Of a stretch of 64,000 nt of DNA, positions 22,760-35,489 are shown one piece after another (positions within the stretch are counted from its first letter, which is position 1; the number at the start of each line of letters is the position of its first letter). The translations under genes and the position numbers were made by a program. Location: NCBI GenBank assembly GCA_964017045.1, contig OZ024806.1, positions 7,832,488 to 7,896,487 on the forward strand. The letters run 5' to 3'. The notes under the pieces were generated by a model. The model worked only from the letters and a program-made list of their open reading frames with translations, was not told the DNA's origin and ran no database searches. The DNA comes from Omphiscola glabra. Its lineage: Eukaryota > Mollusca > Gastropoda > Lymnaeidae.

Positions 22760-23275
22760 ACGTACACCCGTGGACCACCTTAAACCCCTCCATGAACCAC
22801 CTAATACTACTCCGTGGACCACCTTGAACCCTTCCATGAACCACCTAATACTACTCCGTGGACCACCTTGAACCCTTCCATGAACCACTTTAAACCCCTC
22901 CGTGGACCATCTTGAACCCCTCCATGAACCACTTTAAACCACTCCGTGGACTACCTTGAACCCTTCCATGAACCACTTTAAACCACTCCGTGGACCACCT
23001 TGAACCCCTCCATGAACTACTTTAAACCACTCCGTGGACCACCTTGAACCCCTCCATGAACAACCTAAACCACTCTGTGATGGACCACCTTGAACCCTTC
23101 TATGAACCATTTTAAACCACTCTGTGGACCACATTGAGCCCCTCCATGAACCACTTTAAACCACTCCGTGGACCACCTTGAACCCTTCCATGAACCACCT
23201 AACATTACTCAGTGGACCACCTTGAACCCTTCCATGAACCACCTAAAACCACTCCGTGGATCACCTTGAACCCTT
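22760..23275 (+). repeat. About 44-bp minisatellite
   Basis: About 12 copies of a unit containing CCGTGGACCACCTTGAACCC and CTCCATGAACCACTTTAAAC, some with CTAATACTACT in place of the last part. Confidence 0.94.
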
Positions 23276-25345
23276 TTACGCCGTCGACATCAAGATGGGG
23301 AAAAACTGTCAGATTAATGAAAGTAAACTCTTTTGCATGAAATGAGTCGGTCCAATGTTCTGTCTTTCCACCCGAGGCAGGTAATAACGGCGTAAAGGAA
23401 TATATGACATAGCCCCCCCACCCCCCCACCCCTTTTCCCAAATGAAACAATTTAGAAAAAGAAAAAATGAGTATAAATATTTTATTACTAAATTTATTCA
23501 GACATTATAATATAAATGTATCTATATTAGTACTGAAAAACTTATGTTTGAGCAACGTTAACGTTGAAATACTTCACACGTATTTTTAATTTCTTCTGTA
23601 ACATTTGCCAAAATTACCATTGGAATACTTCACACTTCACATATATTTTCAATTTATTCTTCCTTCTTCTTTCCAATATTACCATTTTGACACTTCACAC
23701 TTCACAAGTATTTCCACCTTCTTCTCTCAAAAGTCGCCCAGTGCATTTGGTTCATTGCGATATTCGACAACCTTTAGGAGTCCTCATAAGTAAAATGTCT
23801 GTAAGTGTTGAATGAGGAAACTAATTTCCACCTTCAACAATATCCTCGGGCTTTAAATACCACTAGAGGCTACTCAACTGACAACGTTACAACATCGCTT
23901 AGTTGCAATCTGTTTTTTTATTTCAGCATTAGTAATTAGTAGGTGGACCCTCGATTTATCAATTGTTTTAGAATATTACGTTAAAAAGTGGTGGTGGTTG
24001 GGGGGGGGGGGGAGTGGTCCGATACCGTTAGGGGCATATCAGTTCCGTCTTCTTTAAGGTTTCGTTTGGATTCCTCTTTTCATTTGATGGTTCTCTTTCC
24101 TTTTTCAAACTCCATAACTTTGCACAATTCAAACCACAGCAGTTATAAAATACTATATTTGAGCGGCACACCCCACAGCGATAAAATATACTGTCTTTTA
24201 GAGACTGACAATGTTATCCCTCCGACCCTTAGACGATGTTAATCTCCCCCCACCCCCTCACCCGCACCCCTTTCAAGGAAAAACTATATGCCCAACAACA
24301 TTATTATAATTACTGATGAAAAGTATTTTCCACTGTAGGTGAATTCACCCCCGGGGGCAAACTATTTTCTACCAGCCCAACCGACATGGCCCACCTCTTG
24401 ACCGGGACAATAAAATTTCAACGGTTGACCGCGTTAGACGAGGCTGGAAGGCAAATCAAAGACAAAGTAAAGACATCCAGGAATGTTTCTTTGAGAAAAG
24501 GCTTTAGAAATCATTTTTTTAAAGTACCCCCGACCCGTCGCATCTACCCCCCCCTCCCCCGAAATCTGTTGCCATTTTTCACCCTATCTCACACGCTGTT
24601 TAGAATAGCACTTCTTACCTGACCTCGGTACAGGTAGAATACCACAACCCACCCCCCCCACACACACACACACAAAACGTTTTCAACTTGTGTCACTTCT
24701 ATTTTTACACATCCCCACCTCTGCCCTTCATCTATCAAGGTAACACAGCTATTCTGTCTTCAAACTTGATGCATGGCAGTGACTCTGAAACTAATTGTAA
24801 AAGACGTCTGATCGCCGGGCAGAACATGCCGAAAACCTTTTTGGGGAAACAATTTATTAAGAATCGCTCACGAAACTTACACACGCGAATCAGGTCCTTT
24901 GACTGAAAATGACTGGCTGTTAGTGTCTCGTCTCGGAGTAACCGGGGTGGTAGCAAATATCACAGTTTGAGATTAACTATGCCAAGGGTATCATAGTCAC
25001 CCCCCCCCCTCCTTTCCTCTTAAGCTGTCTCATATATTTTAGCCGTCGGATCGGGTAACCTTGGATACCAGCGATTACTGCAGACTGTGGGCGTCCCAGG
25101 GTGGGGAATGGAAGGAATCCTCTTGTCTGCTCTCAGATTCTTGGTGGTCTCATCGTCGTTGTTTTTGTGTGGTTTTTTTTTGGGCACTATTCACGAAAAT
25201 GTGCCCGACTCAAGATTTAATCTCCCTACAGCATTTCTACGCCATGAGCTGGTGGTGTTGTTGTGTCCACGTGAAACGAGGGAAGGCGTCGCAGTGAGGT
25301 ACATTTGGCGATCTGCCCGACTGTTGCTTTCCCCATTTTTTGGTT
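23276..25345. other. No gene seen
   Basis: It contains C or G runs near 23412, 24000 and 25000, a CA run near 24659, and imperfect repeats of TACTTCACAC (23570-23730). No exon with splice sites and coding character was found. Confidence 0.5.
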
Positions 25346-25348
25346 TCT

Positions 25349-26062
25349 TGGGCCTGTTCGCTTCCACGGTCGGCTTGCTGGGCCTGTTCGCTTCCACTGC
25401 CGGCTTGCTGGGCCTGTTTGCTTCCACGGCCGGCTTGCTGGGCCTGTTTGCTTCCACTGCCGGCTTGCTGGGCCTGTTCGCTTCCACTGCCGGCCTGCTG
25501 GGCCTGTTCGCTTCCACTGCCGGCTTGCTGGACCTGTTCGCTTCCACTGCCGGCTTGCTGGGCCTGTTCGCTTCCACTGCCGGCTTGCTGGGCGTGTTCG
25601 CTTCCACCGCCGGCTTGCTGGGCCTGTTTGCTTCCACTGCCGGCTTGCTGGGCCTGTTCGCTTCCACTGCCGGCTTGCTGGGCCTGTTCGCTTCCACTGC
25701 CGGCTTGCTGGACCTGTTCGCTTCCACTGCCGGCTTGCTGGGCCTGTTCGCTTCCACTGCCGGCTTGCTGGGAGTGTTCGCTTCCACCGCCGGCTTGCTG
25801 GGCCTGTTCGCTTCCACCGCCGGCTTGCTGGGCCTGTTCGCTTCCATTGCCGGCTTGCTGGACCTGTTCGCTTCCACTGCCGGCTCGCTGGGCGTGTTCG
25901 CTTCCACCGCCGGCTTGCTGGGCCTGTTCGCTTCCACCGCCGGCTTGCTGGGCCTGTTCGCTTCCACTGCTGGCTTGCTGGGCCTGTTCGCTTCCACCGC
26001 CGGCTTGCTGGGCCTGTTCGCTGGGCCTGTTCGCTTCCACTGCCGGCTTGCTGGGCCTGTAT
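25349..26062 (+). repeat. 30-bp GC-rich minisatellite, about 24 copies
   Basis: The unit contains GGGCCTGTTCGCTTCCACTG followed by CCGGCTTGCT. It is much richer in GC and CpG than its surroundings. It is open in several frames (for example an LLGLFASTAG repeat on the plus strand) because the period is a multiple of three and the unit lacks stops. No start or domain supports a gene. Confidence 0.96.
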
Positions 26063-26693
26063 GAAGTGTATGCAGCGTAGGTTTGCATTCGGAGATTTCC
26101 TTCTTCGGAGTTCGGTGGTAGAAAAAAACAACAACACAAATACATGAAAGTGTGGCCAGCCAGGGGAGCGAGACGCGTGAATGAAGACATTGTCATTTAT
26201 GAATGGGTGACCTGGGCTTTTCATGGGCTGTACGCAATTCGGTCTAACACCAGCTGTATGCAAATTTATTTTTTTTTGACGTACGCTGTCTTACATACAG
26301 GCTTAACAAGTTACATATCGGCTTATCGTGTTACGGGCTTCTTGAAGGCCAGCTTTTTATGTTGAAATGTACCCTAACATTAGGTTTTGTATGCACATGT
26401 CCAGAATTTTGGGTGGAAATAAAACACGAAGTGGGGACCATGTCATTGTTATAAACAGTTCGGCGTACTAAATATCATTAGGTAATATCTCTTGATCATT
26501 TTTTACGTTTTAAATTTGAGGTAAATCAAAACTTGACCAAGGCACAGAATCATCCTCCTGGGGGTGGGGGGGGGGGGGACACATCATGAAAAATGTTTTC
26601 TTAAAAAGTTAAGTGAAAAAACAAAAAGCAAAAACCAAAGAAAAACAACGAAACAACAAAAAAGTAGATAGTAAAGTAGGATGTATTGTCCTT
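26063..26693. other. No gene seen
   Basis: Non-coding sequence with a G run at about 26561-26578. Confidence 0.5.
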
Positions 26694-27390
26694 TAGTCAG
26701 AGATCCAACTGAGAACTGATAATTTGATGGTAAACTGAGAACTGATCACGTGATGGTCAACTGAGAACCGATCATGTGATGGTCAACTGAGAACTGATCA
26801 TGTGATGGTCAACTGAGAACTGGTCATGTGATGGTCAACTGAGAACTGATCATGTGATGGTCAACTGAGAACTGGTCATGTGATGGTCAACTGAGAACTG
26901 ATCATGCGATGATCAACTGAAAACTGATCATGTGATGGTCAACTAAGAACTGATCATGTGATGGTCAACTGAGAACTGATCACGTAATGGTCAACTGGGA
27001 ACTGATCATGTGATGGTCAACTGAGAACTGATCATGTGATGGTCAACTGAGAACTGGTCATGTGATGGTCAACTGAGAACTGATCATGCGATGATCAACT
27101 GAAAACTGATCATGTGATGGTCAACTAAGAACTGATCATGTGATGGTCAACTGAGAACTGATCACGTAATGGTCAACTGGGAACTGATCATGTGATGGTC
27201 AACTGAGAACTGATCATGTGATGGTCAACTGAGAACTGGTCATGTGATGGTCAACTGAGAACTGATCATGCGATGATCAACTGAAAACTGATCATGTGAT
27301 GGTCAACTAAGAACTGATCATGTGATGGTCAACTGAGAACTGATCACGTGATGGTCAACTGGGAACTGATCATGTGATGGTAACTGAGAT
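26694..27390 (+). repeat. 26-bp minisatellite with 182-bp higher-order units
   Basis: About 27 copies of a unit containing GAACTGATCATGTGATGGTC plus AACTGA. A seven-unit block marked by CATGCGATGATC recurs at 26903, 27085 and 27267, exactly 182 bases apart. Confidence 0.96.
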
Positions 27391-28067
27391 TTGTGTGCAG
27401 TGAATAGAAGAACGGGCAGTACAAGTGGATAGGATGTAAACCTACCATAAACCTTATTTTCCCGCAACTTTTCTCATGACGATGATTTTTCAAATGGTTT
27501 CGCTTGGCTTATTCCTAAATCTTAACAGATATCTACGTATTCGCTCTGTTCTTTAGAATCAGTAAATCCCCAGTCGCCAAGCACGCCCGTATTGAGACTC
27601 CCTGTTAAATCCTTATCTCCGACAACTGTTTCCCACGGCCAACCATCTTTGACCTATATACCCCATCACACTTCATCCCTCCCTTCAATGCGCCCTGCTA
27701 CTGTCATATTTTACACGATGTCTAGGGGGGGGGGGGGAGCCTGGTATGAACTGATAGGTCACGCTTCACTCGTCATTTATACACGTGTCTGAGGTACAAG
27801 GCGGTATCTGCATCAACAACCTGTCTGCATGCCACTGTCCCTTGGCAGAAGTGTAACTCGCGCATATTGCGAAGTGAGCTGGATATGTGGACAATTTCCC
27901 CTGACACCGGCAAGCAGAACAACCAAATGTCTTGGCCAGAGACTGACATGCTAATAGTGATGCTACTATAATATGCCTTTATTTCCTTCCATGCTTCTAT
28001 ATTCTCGCGATGCAGGAACTTGAAAATCAAATTTTCTTGCGTCTTGCTTAATCACCATGACGTTGCC
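27391..28067. other. No supported gene
   Basis: A minus-strand open frame at 27773-28030 looks mildly protein-like but has no ATG start and no recognised family. A G run lies near 27725. Confidence 0.45.
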
Positions 28068-29666
28068 TCTAATACACCTATGGGTCTAATACACCGGGTC
28101 TAATACACATATGATCTAATACACCTAGATCTAATAGACCTATGGTCTAATACACCTATGATCTAATACACCTATGGTCTAATACACCTATGATCTAATA
28201 CATCTACTCTAATACACCTATGATCTAAAACACCTATGATCTAATACACCTATGGTCTAATACACCTATGATCTAATACACCTATGGTCTAATACACCTA
28301 TGGTCTAATACAGCTATGGTCTAATACAGCTATGATCTAATACACCTATGGTCTAATACAGCTATGGTCTAATACACCTATGGTCTAATACAGCTATGGT
28401 CTAATACAGCTATGGTCTAATACACCTATGATCTAATACACCTATGGTCTAATACACCTATGATCTAATACACCTATGGTCTAATACACCTATGGTCTAA
28501 TACACCTATGGTCTAATACAGCTATGGTCTAATACACCTATGGTCTAATACAGCTATGGTCTAATACACATATGATCTAATACACCTATGGTCTAATACA
28601 GCTATGGTCTAATACAGCTATGATCTAATACAGCTATGATCTAATACACATATGGTCTAATACAGCTATGATCTAATACAGCTACGGTCTAATACAGCTA
28701 CGGTCTAATACAGCTACGATCTAATACATCTATGATCTAATACATCTACTCTAATACACCTATGATCTAAAACACCTATGATCTAATACACCTATGGTCT
28801 AATACACATATGATCTAATACACCTATGGTCTAATACACCTATGATCTAATACACCTATGGTCTAATACAGCTATGATCTAATACACCTATGGTCTAATA
28901 CAGCTATGGTCTAATACAGCTATGATCTAATACACCTATGGTCTAATACACCTATGGTCTAATACACCTATGATCTAATACACATATGGTCTAATACACC
29001 TATGGTCTAATACACCTATGGTCTAATACAGCTATGGTCTAATACACCTATGGTCTAATACAGCTATGGTCTATACACATATGATCTAATACACCAATGA
29101 TCTAATACACCTATGGTCTAATACAGCTATGGTCTAATACAGCTATGGTCTAATACAGCTATGATCTAATACACATATGGTCTAATACAGCTATGATCTA
29201 ATACAGCTATGGTCTAATACAGCTACGGTCTAATACAGCTACGATCTAATACAGCTACGATTTAATACAACTATGATCTAATACACCTATGGTCTAATAC
29301 ACCTATGGTCTAATACACCTATGATCTAATACACCTATGATCTAATACACCTATGATCTAATACACCTATGGTCTAATACACCTATGATCTAATACACCT
29401 ATGATCTAATACACCTATGGTCTAATACACCTATGATCTAATACACATATGGTCTAATACACCTATGGTCTAATACACCTATGATCTAATACACCTATGA
29501 TCTAATACACCTATGGTCTAATACACCTATGATCTAATACACCTATGATCTAATACACCTATGGTCTAATACACCTATGATCTAATACACCTATGATCTA
29601 ATACACCTATGATCTAATACACCTATAATCAAATACACCTATGATCTAATACACCTATGGTCTAAA
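28068..29666 (+). repeat. 17-bp minisatellite, about 94 copies
   Basis: The unit is GATCTAATACACCTATG with variants GGTC, CAGC and CATA. A block marked by CATCTACTCTAATACACC occurs at 28201 and 28743, 542 bases apart, so part of the array is a segmental duplicate. It is the array with the most units in the window. Confidence 0.97.
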
Positions 29667-30070
29667 GTACAGACTCACTCACCTACCAACGATGCGTGCA
29701 AGGTTGATATTCATCAATTGTTAGGCTATATGATTGGACCGTAACCTTCCGACCTTCTCTATCTAGACCGTGTGAAATTCTGCTGGATGAATCGGTTCAG
29801 CCAAGCGAGCTTCCTGGGTAATACGGTCGGGAATGTGTCTATTTAATATACCTACATAAACATCTTTTCATTCGAATCATCAGATCGTGCTTTAACGTCC
29901 CCCGCCCCCACCACTCCAAGTTTAATAACTGTTTGTCACGTGACACGACTCTGTAAACTTCTGACTTTAATGTAAACGATTTTTTTCCCTCTCTTCTTTA
30001 TATTTTAATTTTTTTTAAAACGTGTACATTTAATATATCACTAATGCAATTGATTTGGAACATTCTAAAG
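29667..30070. other. No gene seen
   Basis: Ordinary non-coding sequence between two arrays. Confidence 0.5.
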
Positions 30071-30074
30071 ACTG

Positions 30075-30750
30075 ACATTTCATGTCTAAGCCTTTGCTTG
30101 CCCAGACTTAGGCCATCAGTCAATACGGGCAGGTATCATAGTTAGCTTTGCTTGCCCAGACTCAGGCTATCAGTCTATACGGGCAGGTATCATAGTTAGC
30201 TTTGCTTGCCCAGACTCAGGCTATCAGTCTATACGGGCAGGTATCATAGTTAGCTTTGCTTGCCCAGACTCAGGCTATCAGTCTATACGGGCAGGTATCG
30301 TAGTTAGCTTTGCTTGCCCAGACTCAGGCTATCAGTCTATACGGGCAGGTATCATAGTTAGCTTTGCTTGCCCATACTTCTTAGGCAATCAGTCAATACG
30401 GGCATGTATCGTAGTTAGCTTTGCTTGCCCAGACTTCGTAGGCAATCAGTCAATACGGGCAGGTATCGTAGTTAGCTTTGCTTGCCCAGACTCAGGCTAT
30501 CAGTCTATACGGGCAGGTATCATAGTTAGCTTTGCTTGCCCAGACCTGGGCCATCAGTCTATACGGGTAGGTATCATAGTTAGCTTTGCTTGCCCAGACT
30601 CAGGCTATCAGTCTATACGGGCAGGTATCGTAGTTAGCTTTGCTTACCCAGACCTGGGCCATCAGTCTACACGGGCAGGTATCATAGTTAGCTTTGCTTG
30701 CCCAGACCTGGACCATCAGTCTTTACGGGCAGGTATCATAGTTAGTTACA
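30075..30750 (+). repeat. 54-bp minisatellite, about 13 copies
   Basis: The unit contains TTTGCTTGCCCAGACTCAGG and ATACGGGCAGGTATCATAG. A small inverted repeat (AGACT...AGTCT) lies in each unit. There are no unique spacers, so it is not a CRISPR array. Confidence 0.96.
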
Positions 30751-30897
30751 AGCACCAGCCAATACATTGCCCACTAAACGGATGACATTTGCCCGCCGAT
30801 GGGTTTGTTACTGGAACCACCTAACAGTTTTGACTTTCCTTTATTTAAATGACATGATTTCGCGGTAAGCTAGCGACATAGGAACATTACTCCATTG

Positions 30898-31093
30898 GAT
30901 TAGAGCAGCGGTTCTCAACCTTATTAATGCCGCGACAGTTTAATACAGTCCCTCATGTTGTGGCGACCCCCAGCCATAAAATTATTTTTATTTCTACTTC
31001 ATAACTGTAGAGTATATGTGTTTTCAGATGGGAAAGGGTCGGTCGACCCCCAAAAAGGTCGCGAACCACAGGTTGAGAACCGCTGGATTAGAG
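30898..31093 (+). mobile_element. SPIN-like non-autonomous hAT element with perfect 8-bp TSD
   Basis: The element spans 30906-31085 with ends CAGCGGTTCTCAACC and GGTTGAGAACCGCTG. GATTAGAG flanks it on both sides (30898-30905, 31086-31093). The interior contains AATGCCGCGAC, GACCCCCAGCCATAAAATT and CTACTTCATAACTGTA. These match the layout I recall for SPIN MITEs. No transposase is present. Confidence 0.92.
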
Positions 31094-32530
31094 GACTTTG
31101 AAACTCCCCATGCCCCCAAATCGTTATCCTTTATCAGTTCATTTAAGACTTTTAACTTATTAGCGTTCCATTTAAGACGCTGTTTTATAATCATTTATAA
31201 ATTTAAAAAAAATGTGATCTTCCGTGTGCCAATGGAAATCGCTATGCTCGCGCAATGTGGCACCGTAGGTTGGCGACCCCTGGGTTAAACAAACCTTGCC
31301 AAATATTCCCGATGTTGGTTATTTTTTATTATAGATTTATTGGCCATTTCATCGACATATTTTTCTAGATGAGTTAAACTTGTAGACTCCTTTGATAAAA
31401 AAAATTTCGCCAGACATTAAGCTCTGAATTTAATATTAGCACTCCAAATTGGAGGGAACCGATGAAAAATTTCCTTGGAAGCCATGATTGATTGGATAGT
31501 TCATCACCGGACCGTCACAGCGGTACTGCAGTGGCGCAAGACGTCGTATCCTCCACGCACAAAACAACTTCTTGCGTCCAGCCACAGCATCAACGCCTTC
31601 CAACACGTACACTGCCGACCAGTTTTTTTGGATCGCCATTGAAACAAAGGAAGATAAAAAAAAAATAAACTGAGAATCCCTGGCCAAGCAGAGCGTCCCA
31701 GCAAGCGGGACTAATCCATCTGTCGTGACCAGATGAGACCCGTCAGACTGCCTTCATGTGTATGTGTACACGTCAAAGAAACACGTGTCTACGTCATCTC
31801 CACGTGATGCCTTGACAGGCCAGGGGAAGAGACGGAACATGAAATTCGGTTATTCAAAAGTTCTACCAGTACATTGGTTCTCCAACTGCTATATAATTTT
31901 GCTATGTAACGGTACTTTATTTGCCCCGGAAAGTATTTGTTCGACTTAAAATACCCCCAAAAACTATTTAAAATTGTATTTAAATATTACCATATCTTAA
32001 AATAATAAAAATTTAATGAAAATGAAATCAGTAAATTTCCCCTGCTTTCTGTCGATTGCATATCAAACATCTGGTTTATTACTTGTGCAAATAACATATA
32101 ACAGCTGTCATAGTTAATTTCTAATCTGATTTCTAATCCAGTTAAATACAAAAGGCAATATATGCATATATCAATGTAAAAGTTTAGAACCGCTGATGTG
32201 AGAGCCCAGCCCTGCTTGTAAGATACGACCATCTTTATGTGACAGCTGATTTGACCTTTGACATGTTTAAAAAAAAAACAAAAAGAAAAAACAACTTTCA
32301 AGATAAATTCACACCCAAGACGCTGCTGTAATTACTATACTTGATCGTACCACTTCCATATGTCAACGTGAATGTATCACACTAATCACTCGTGTCGTGA
32401 TCTGAGAGCTTGCAGCGTTTTGTCCAGAGAGAATGTTGTGTACGTTTGATATAATTTTGTGTCCGTATGTTCAAGAAGGGTCATCGCTCCACATCCACCA
32501 AATTTTGTTTAATTCATCAGGGCATTGGGC
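31094..32530. other. No supported gene
   Basis: AT-rich to mixed sequence. Minus-strand open frames at 31436-31687 and 31987-32301 show no family motif or splice context. Confidence 0.45.
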
Positions 32531-32534
32531 TGGG

Positions 32535-33405
32535 GTGGTGTGATGGGGGTGATGGGATGGTGTGATTGATGGGGTGGTGTGATTGATGGGGTGGTGTGAT
32601 TGATGGGGTGGTGTGATTGATGGGGTGTTGTGATTGATGGGGTGTTGTGATTGATAGGGTGGTGTGATTGATAGGGTGGTGTGATTGATAGGGTGGTGTG
32701 ATTGATGGGGTGTTGTGATGGGGTGGTGTGATTGATGGGGTGTTGTGATGGGGTGGTGTGATTGATGGGGTGGTGTGATTGATGGGGTGGTGTGATTGAT
32801 GGGGTGGTGTGATTGATGGGGTGTTGTGATGGTGTGGTGTGATGGGTGGTGTGATTGATGGGGTGGTGTGATTGATGGGGTGGTGTGATTGATGGGGTGG
32901 TGGTATTGATGGGGTGGTGTGATTGATGGTGTGGTGTGACGGGGTGGTGTGATTGATGGGGTGGTGTGACGGGGTGGTGTGATTGATGAGATAGTGTGAT
33001 TGATGGGGTGGTGTGATTGATGGGGTGGTGTGATTGATGGGGTGGTGTGATTGATGGGGTGGTGTGATTGATGGGGTGTTGTGATTGATGGGGTGTTGTG
33101 ATTGATAGGGTGATGTGATTGATAGGGTGGTGTGATTGATAGGGTGGTGTGATTGATGGGGTGTTGGGATGGGGTGGTGTGATTGATGGGGTGTTGTGAT
33201 GGGGTGGTGTGATTGATGGGGTGGTGTGGTTGATGGGTTGGTGTGATGGAGTGGTGTGATGGGGTGGTGTGGTTGATGGGGTGGTGTGAAGGGGTGGTGT
33301 GATGGAGTGGTGTGATGGGGTGGTGTGATTGATGGGGTTGCGTGATGGGGCGATGTGATGGGGTGGTGTGATTGATGGGGTGGTGTGATAGGGCGGTGTG
33401 GACTA
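32535..33405 (+). repeat. 17-bp G-rich minisatellite, about 50 copies
   Basis: Copies of GGGGTGGTGTGATTGAT with deletions of ATTG-containing parts. It is strongly strand-asymmetric (almost no C on the plus strand). The long minus-strand open frame rich in His and Pro is a by-product. Confidence 0.95.
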
Positions 33406-34164
33406 CCAGGTCCTCGGACAAATACAGCTTAACGATCCGCTTCTTACGACAAATACCAAACAATATCGACTCTTTGTGGGCGCCAGTCCCCGTGGGGGGG
33501 GGGGGGTCGGGGGGGTCGCTATTCTATAATCTTACAGGCATTGTCACGAACCAACCTGGCATCTGGCGGTCGGCCCTAACATTGTTTCGTATCAACACCG
33601 AGAACATTGGAACGTATCGCTTCACAGTCAAAAATGTCAATGAAGTGCAAATGTCAATGAAGTGCAAATGTGAATGAAGTACAAATGTGAATGGTGTGCT
33701 GTTGAAAAAAAAGAAAAGTGAAACGAAAATGTTGGTATCGCTTGGAGGAATTCGACTGAACCACCGTGGTGATTGGGGTCAAGGTACGAGAAATGCTGAT
33801 GACACACTATTCTAATGAGCCGCTCGTTGGCCAACATTATTCTTGTTATCAAACATTACATAACCATTTCAATTCAAACTTGGGAGAAAGGGGAAGGGTG
33901 GTGAGCTAATGAAGGATACCAGAGCTCCCTGGGACCGTTAGACGGAACGTCACAAAGTCACGGAGAATGGAGTTGTGTTGAGAGTAAGCTCCCCCTTTTT
34001 GATGTGGTGCCCCATTCAACAAAGTCTCAGTTCCGTCGCATTTGTCGAATGGCGTCATGATCGCAGTTCAACGTTTAACCATGTTTTCCAATCATACAGC
34101 AGCTTTGGTGGCGCGATTCCGTGATCTGTCATTGGCAATTATTGATTATTGTCCGTCATACTTT
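33406..34164. other. No gene; small 17-bp repeat
   Basis: A short repeat of TGTCAATGAAGTGCAAA (four imperfect copies, about 33633-33690) and a G run near 33495. Nothing else is recognised. Confidence 0.5.
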
Positions 34165-34460
34165 ATGCTCATATTGCATTGTCATTTACAAGTAGGTCTT
34201 GTCCTCATTTTCCCTTACTGTAATGTCATTTACAAGTAGGTCTTGTCCTTATTTTCCCATATTGTAATGTCCTTTACATGTAGGTCTTGTCCTCATTTTC
34301 CCATATTGTAAAGTCATTTACATGTAGGTCTTGTCCTCATTTTCCCATATTGTAAAGTCATTCACATGTAGGTCTTGTCCTCATTTTCCCATATTGTAAA
34401 GTCATTTACAAGTAGGTCTTGTCCTCATTTTCCCATATTGTAATGTCCTTTACAAGCGTG
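34165..34460 (+). repeat. 44-bp minisatellite, six copies
   Basis: The unit contains GTCATTTACAAGTAGGTCTT and GTCCTCATTTTCCCATATTG. Confidence 0.95.
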
Positions 34461-35057
34461 TCGGTGATGTCCATATTCTGTTTCACCTACAAGCTTGCCG
34501 TATCGGTCTGCTCAGTCATATGATGTTGTCCCCCCCCCCCCCACGCCATCAGTTCCTTGTACAGAGTTCAAAAGCTCCCGCCATTCCTATGTCTCCTTAA
34601 TGGTGATGACCCCAAACACGCCCAGCCATCATTATTAAATGGCGAGCCGACCCCGGCATTCTGATATGAGCACGTGATATTACACGTGCTATTAGTTGCA
34701 TAGCAGTAGCATTAAATGTCTCGCGTTGTCCCCTACCAGGAGGTGGAGGTCCCAGTTCAGGGTTGTGCCAGGCGCCTTCGACCATTTTGGGAAACTCCAG
34801 AGGCAGGGCAATAGTTATTGTGTTGCGTGTTATTTTGTTGTAAAACTATGTGTCTTTCTCTGCGGCTTCGGTCTTATTGTGAGGTGCCCAATGACTGAGG
34901 ACTACTAGTTGGATTAATGCAGTCATTCTTGGGAGTGAAGTGCCCCCATGACTGAGGACTACCAGTTGGATTAATACCCCAAGTCTGGTACATAAAAGAA
35001 TGATACTTTTGTTTACCTTAAGTAAGGTACAAAACTAAATGATACTTTTCTTTACCC

Positions 35058-35232
35058 TAAGGGTCGGTCCACACGATCAAATTTTCCTTTAAGCATTTGA
35101 TGCAATTCGTGTATGAAGCCTTGTCACAACTTTCAAATTACTATTTGATCAAATTCCCCAAAAAAGAAACCACGCAAAAATAGTGCGTTCATACAACTTG
35201 ACGCGAAATTTGATCGTGTGAACTGACGCTAA
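35058..35232. mobile_element. 169-bp PIF/Harbinger-like MITE with TAA target duplication
   Basis: The element spans 35061-35229. The left end GGGTCGGTCCACACGATCAA pairs with the inverse of the right end (GCGTCAGTTCACACGATCAA). TAA occurs on both sides (35058-35060, 35230-35232). A 3-bp TWA duplication with G-rich ends fits PIF/Harbinger, but so short a duplication is weak evidence. The interior shares TAGTGCGTTCA with the hairpins at 43.5 and 54.2 kb. Confidence 0.65.
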
Positions 35233-35489
35233 GTACGGTACGTGACTAATTGATACTTTTGTTTACCTTAAGTACTTACATGACAAAATATACTTTTGTT
35301 TACATTACGTACGGTACATGTTTGGTAGCACTGAAAATGTAATCCATTTAATTTATAAATTATGCCTATGTGCCATTTCTTAGACTCGTTACCATGGTGA
35401 CACGTTTCCTTGGTGTTAGGGTTTAAAAAAAATAATTAAATTCTGTAACATAAAGTAAACGGCTTTCATATGTACTGGTAAATAGACCA

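Noticed and set aside
25087..26263. Open frames of 246-345 codons in several overlapping frames
   Set aside because: They arise from the 30-bp GC-rich array; the same DNA is open in several frames on both strands, which real genes are not.
27773..28030. Minus-strand 85-codon frame with mildly protein-like composition
   Set aside because: It has no ATG start, no recognised motif, no clear splice sites and no neighbouring exon. It may be a decayed fragment, but I cannot support it.
30075..30750. Regular 54-bp repeats resembling a CRISPR layout
   Set aside because: Units are contiguous and nearly identical with no unique spacers, and the context is eukaryotic.
32471..33463. 330-codon minus-strand frame rich in His, Pro and Ser
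   Set aside because: It is the complement of the 17-bp G-rich array. The only non-repeat parts are short tails without family features.
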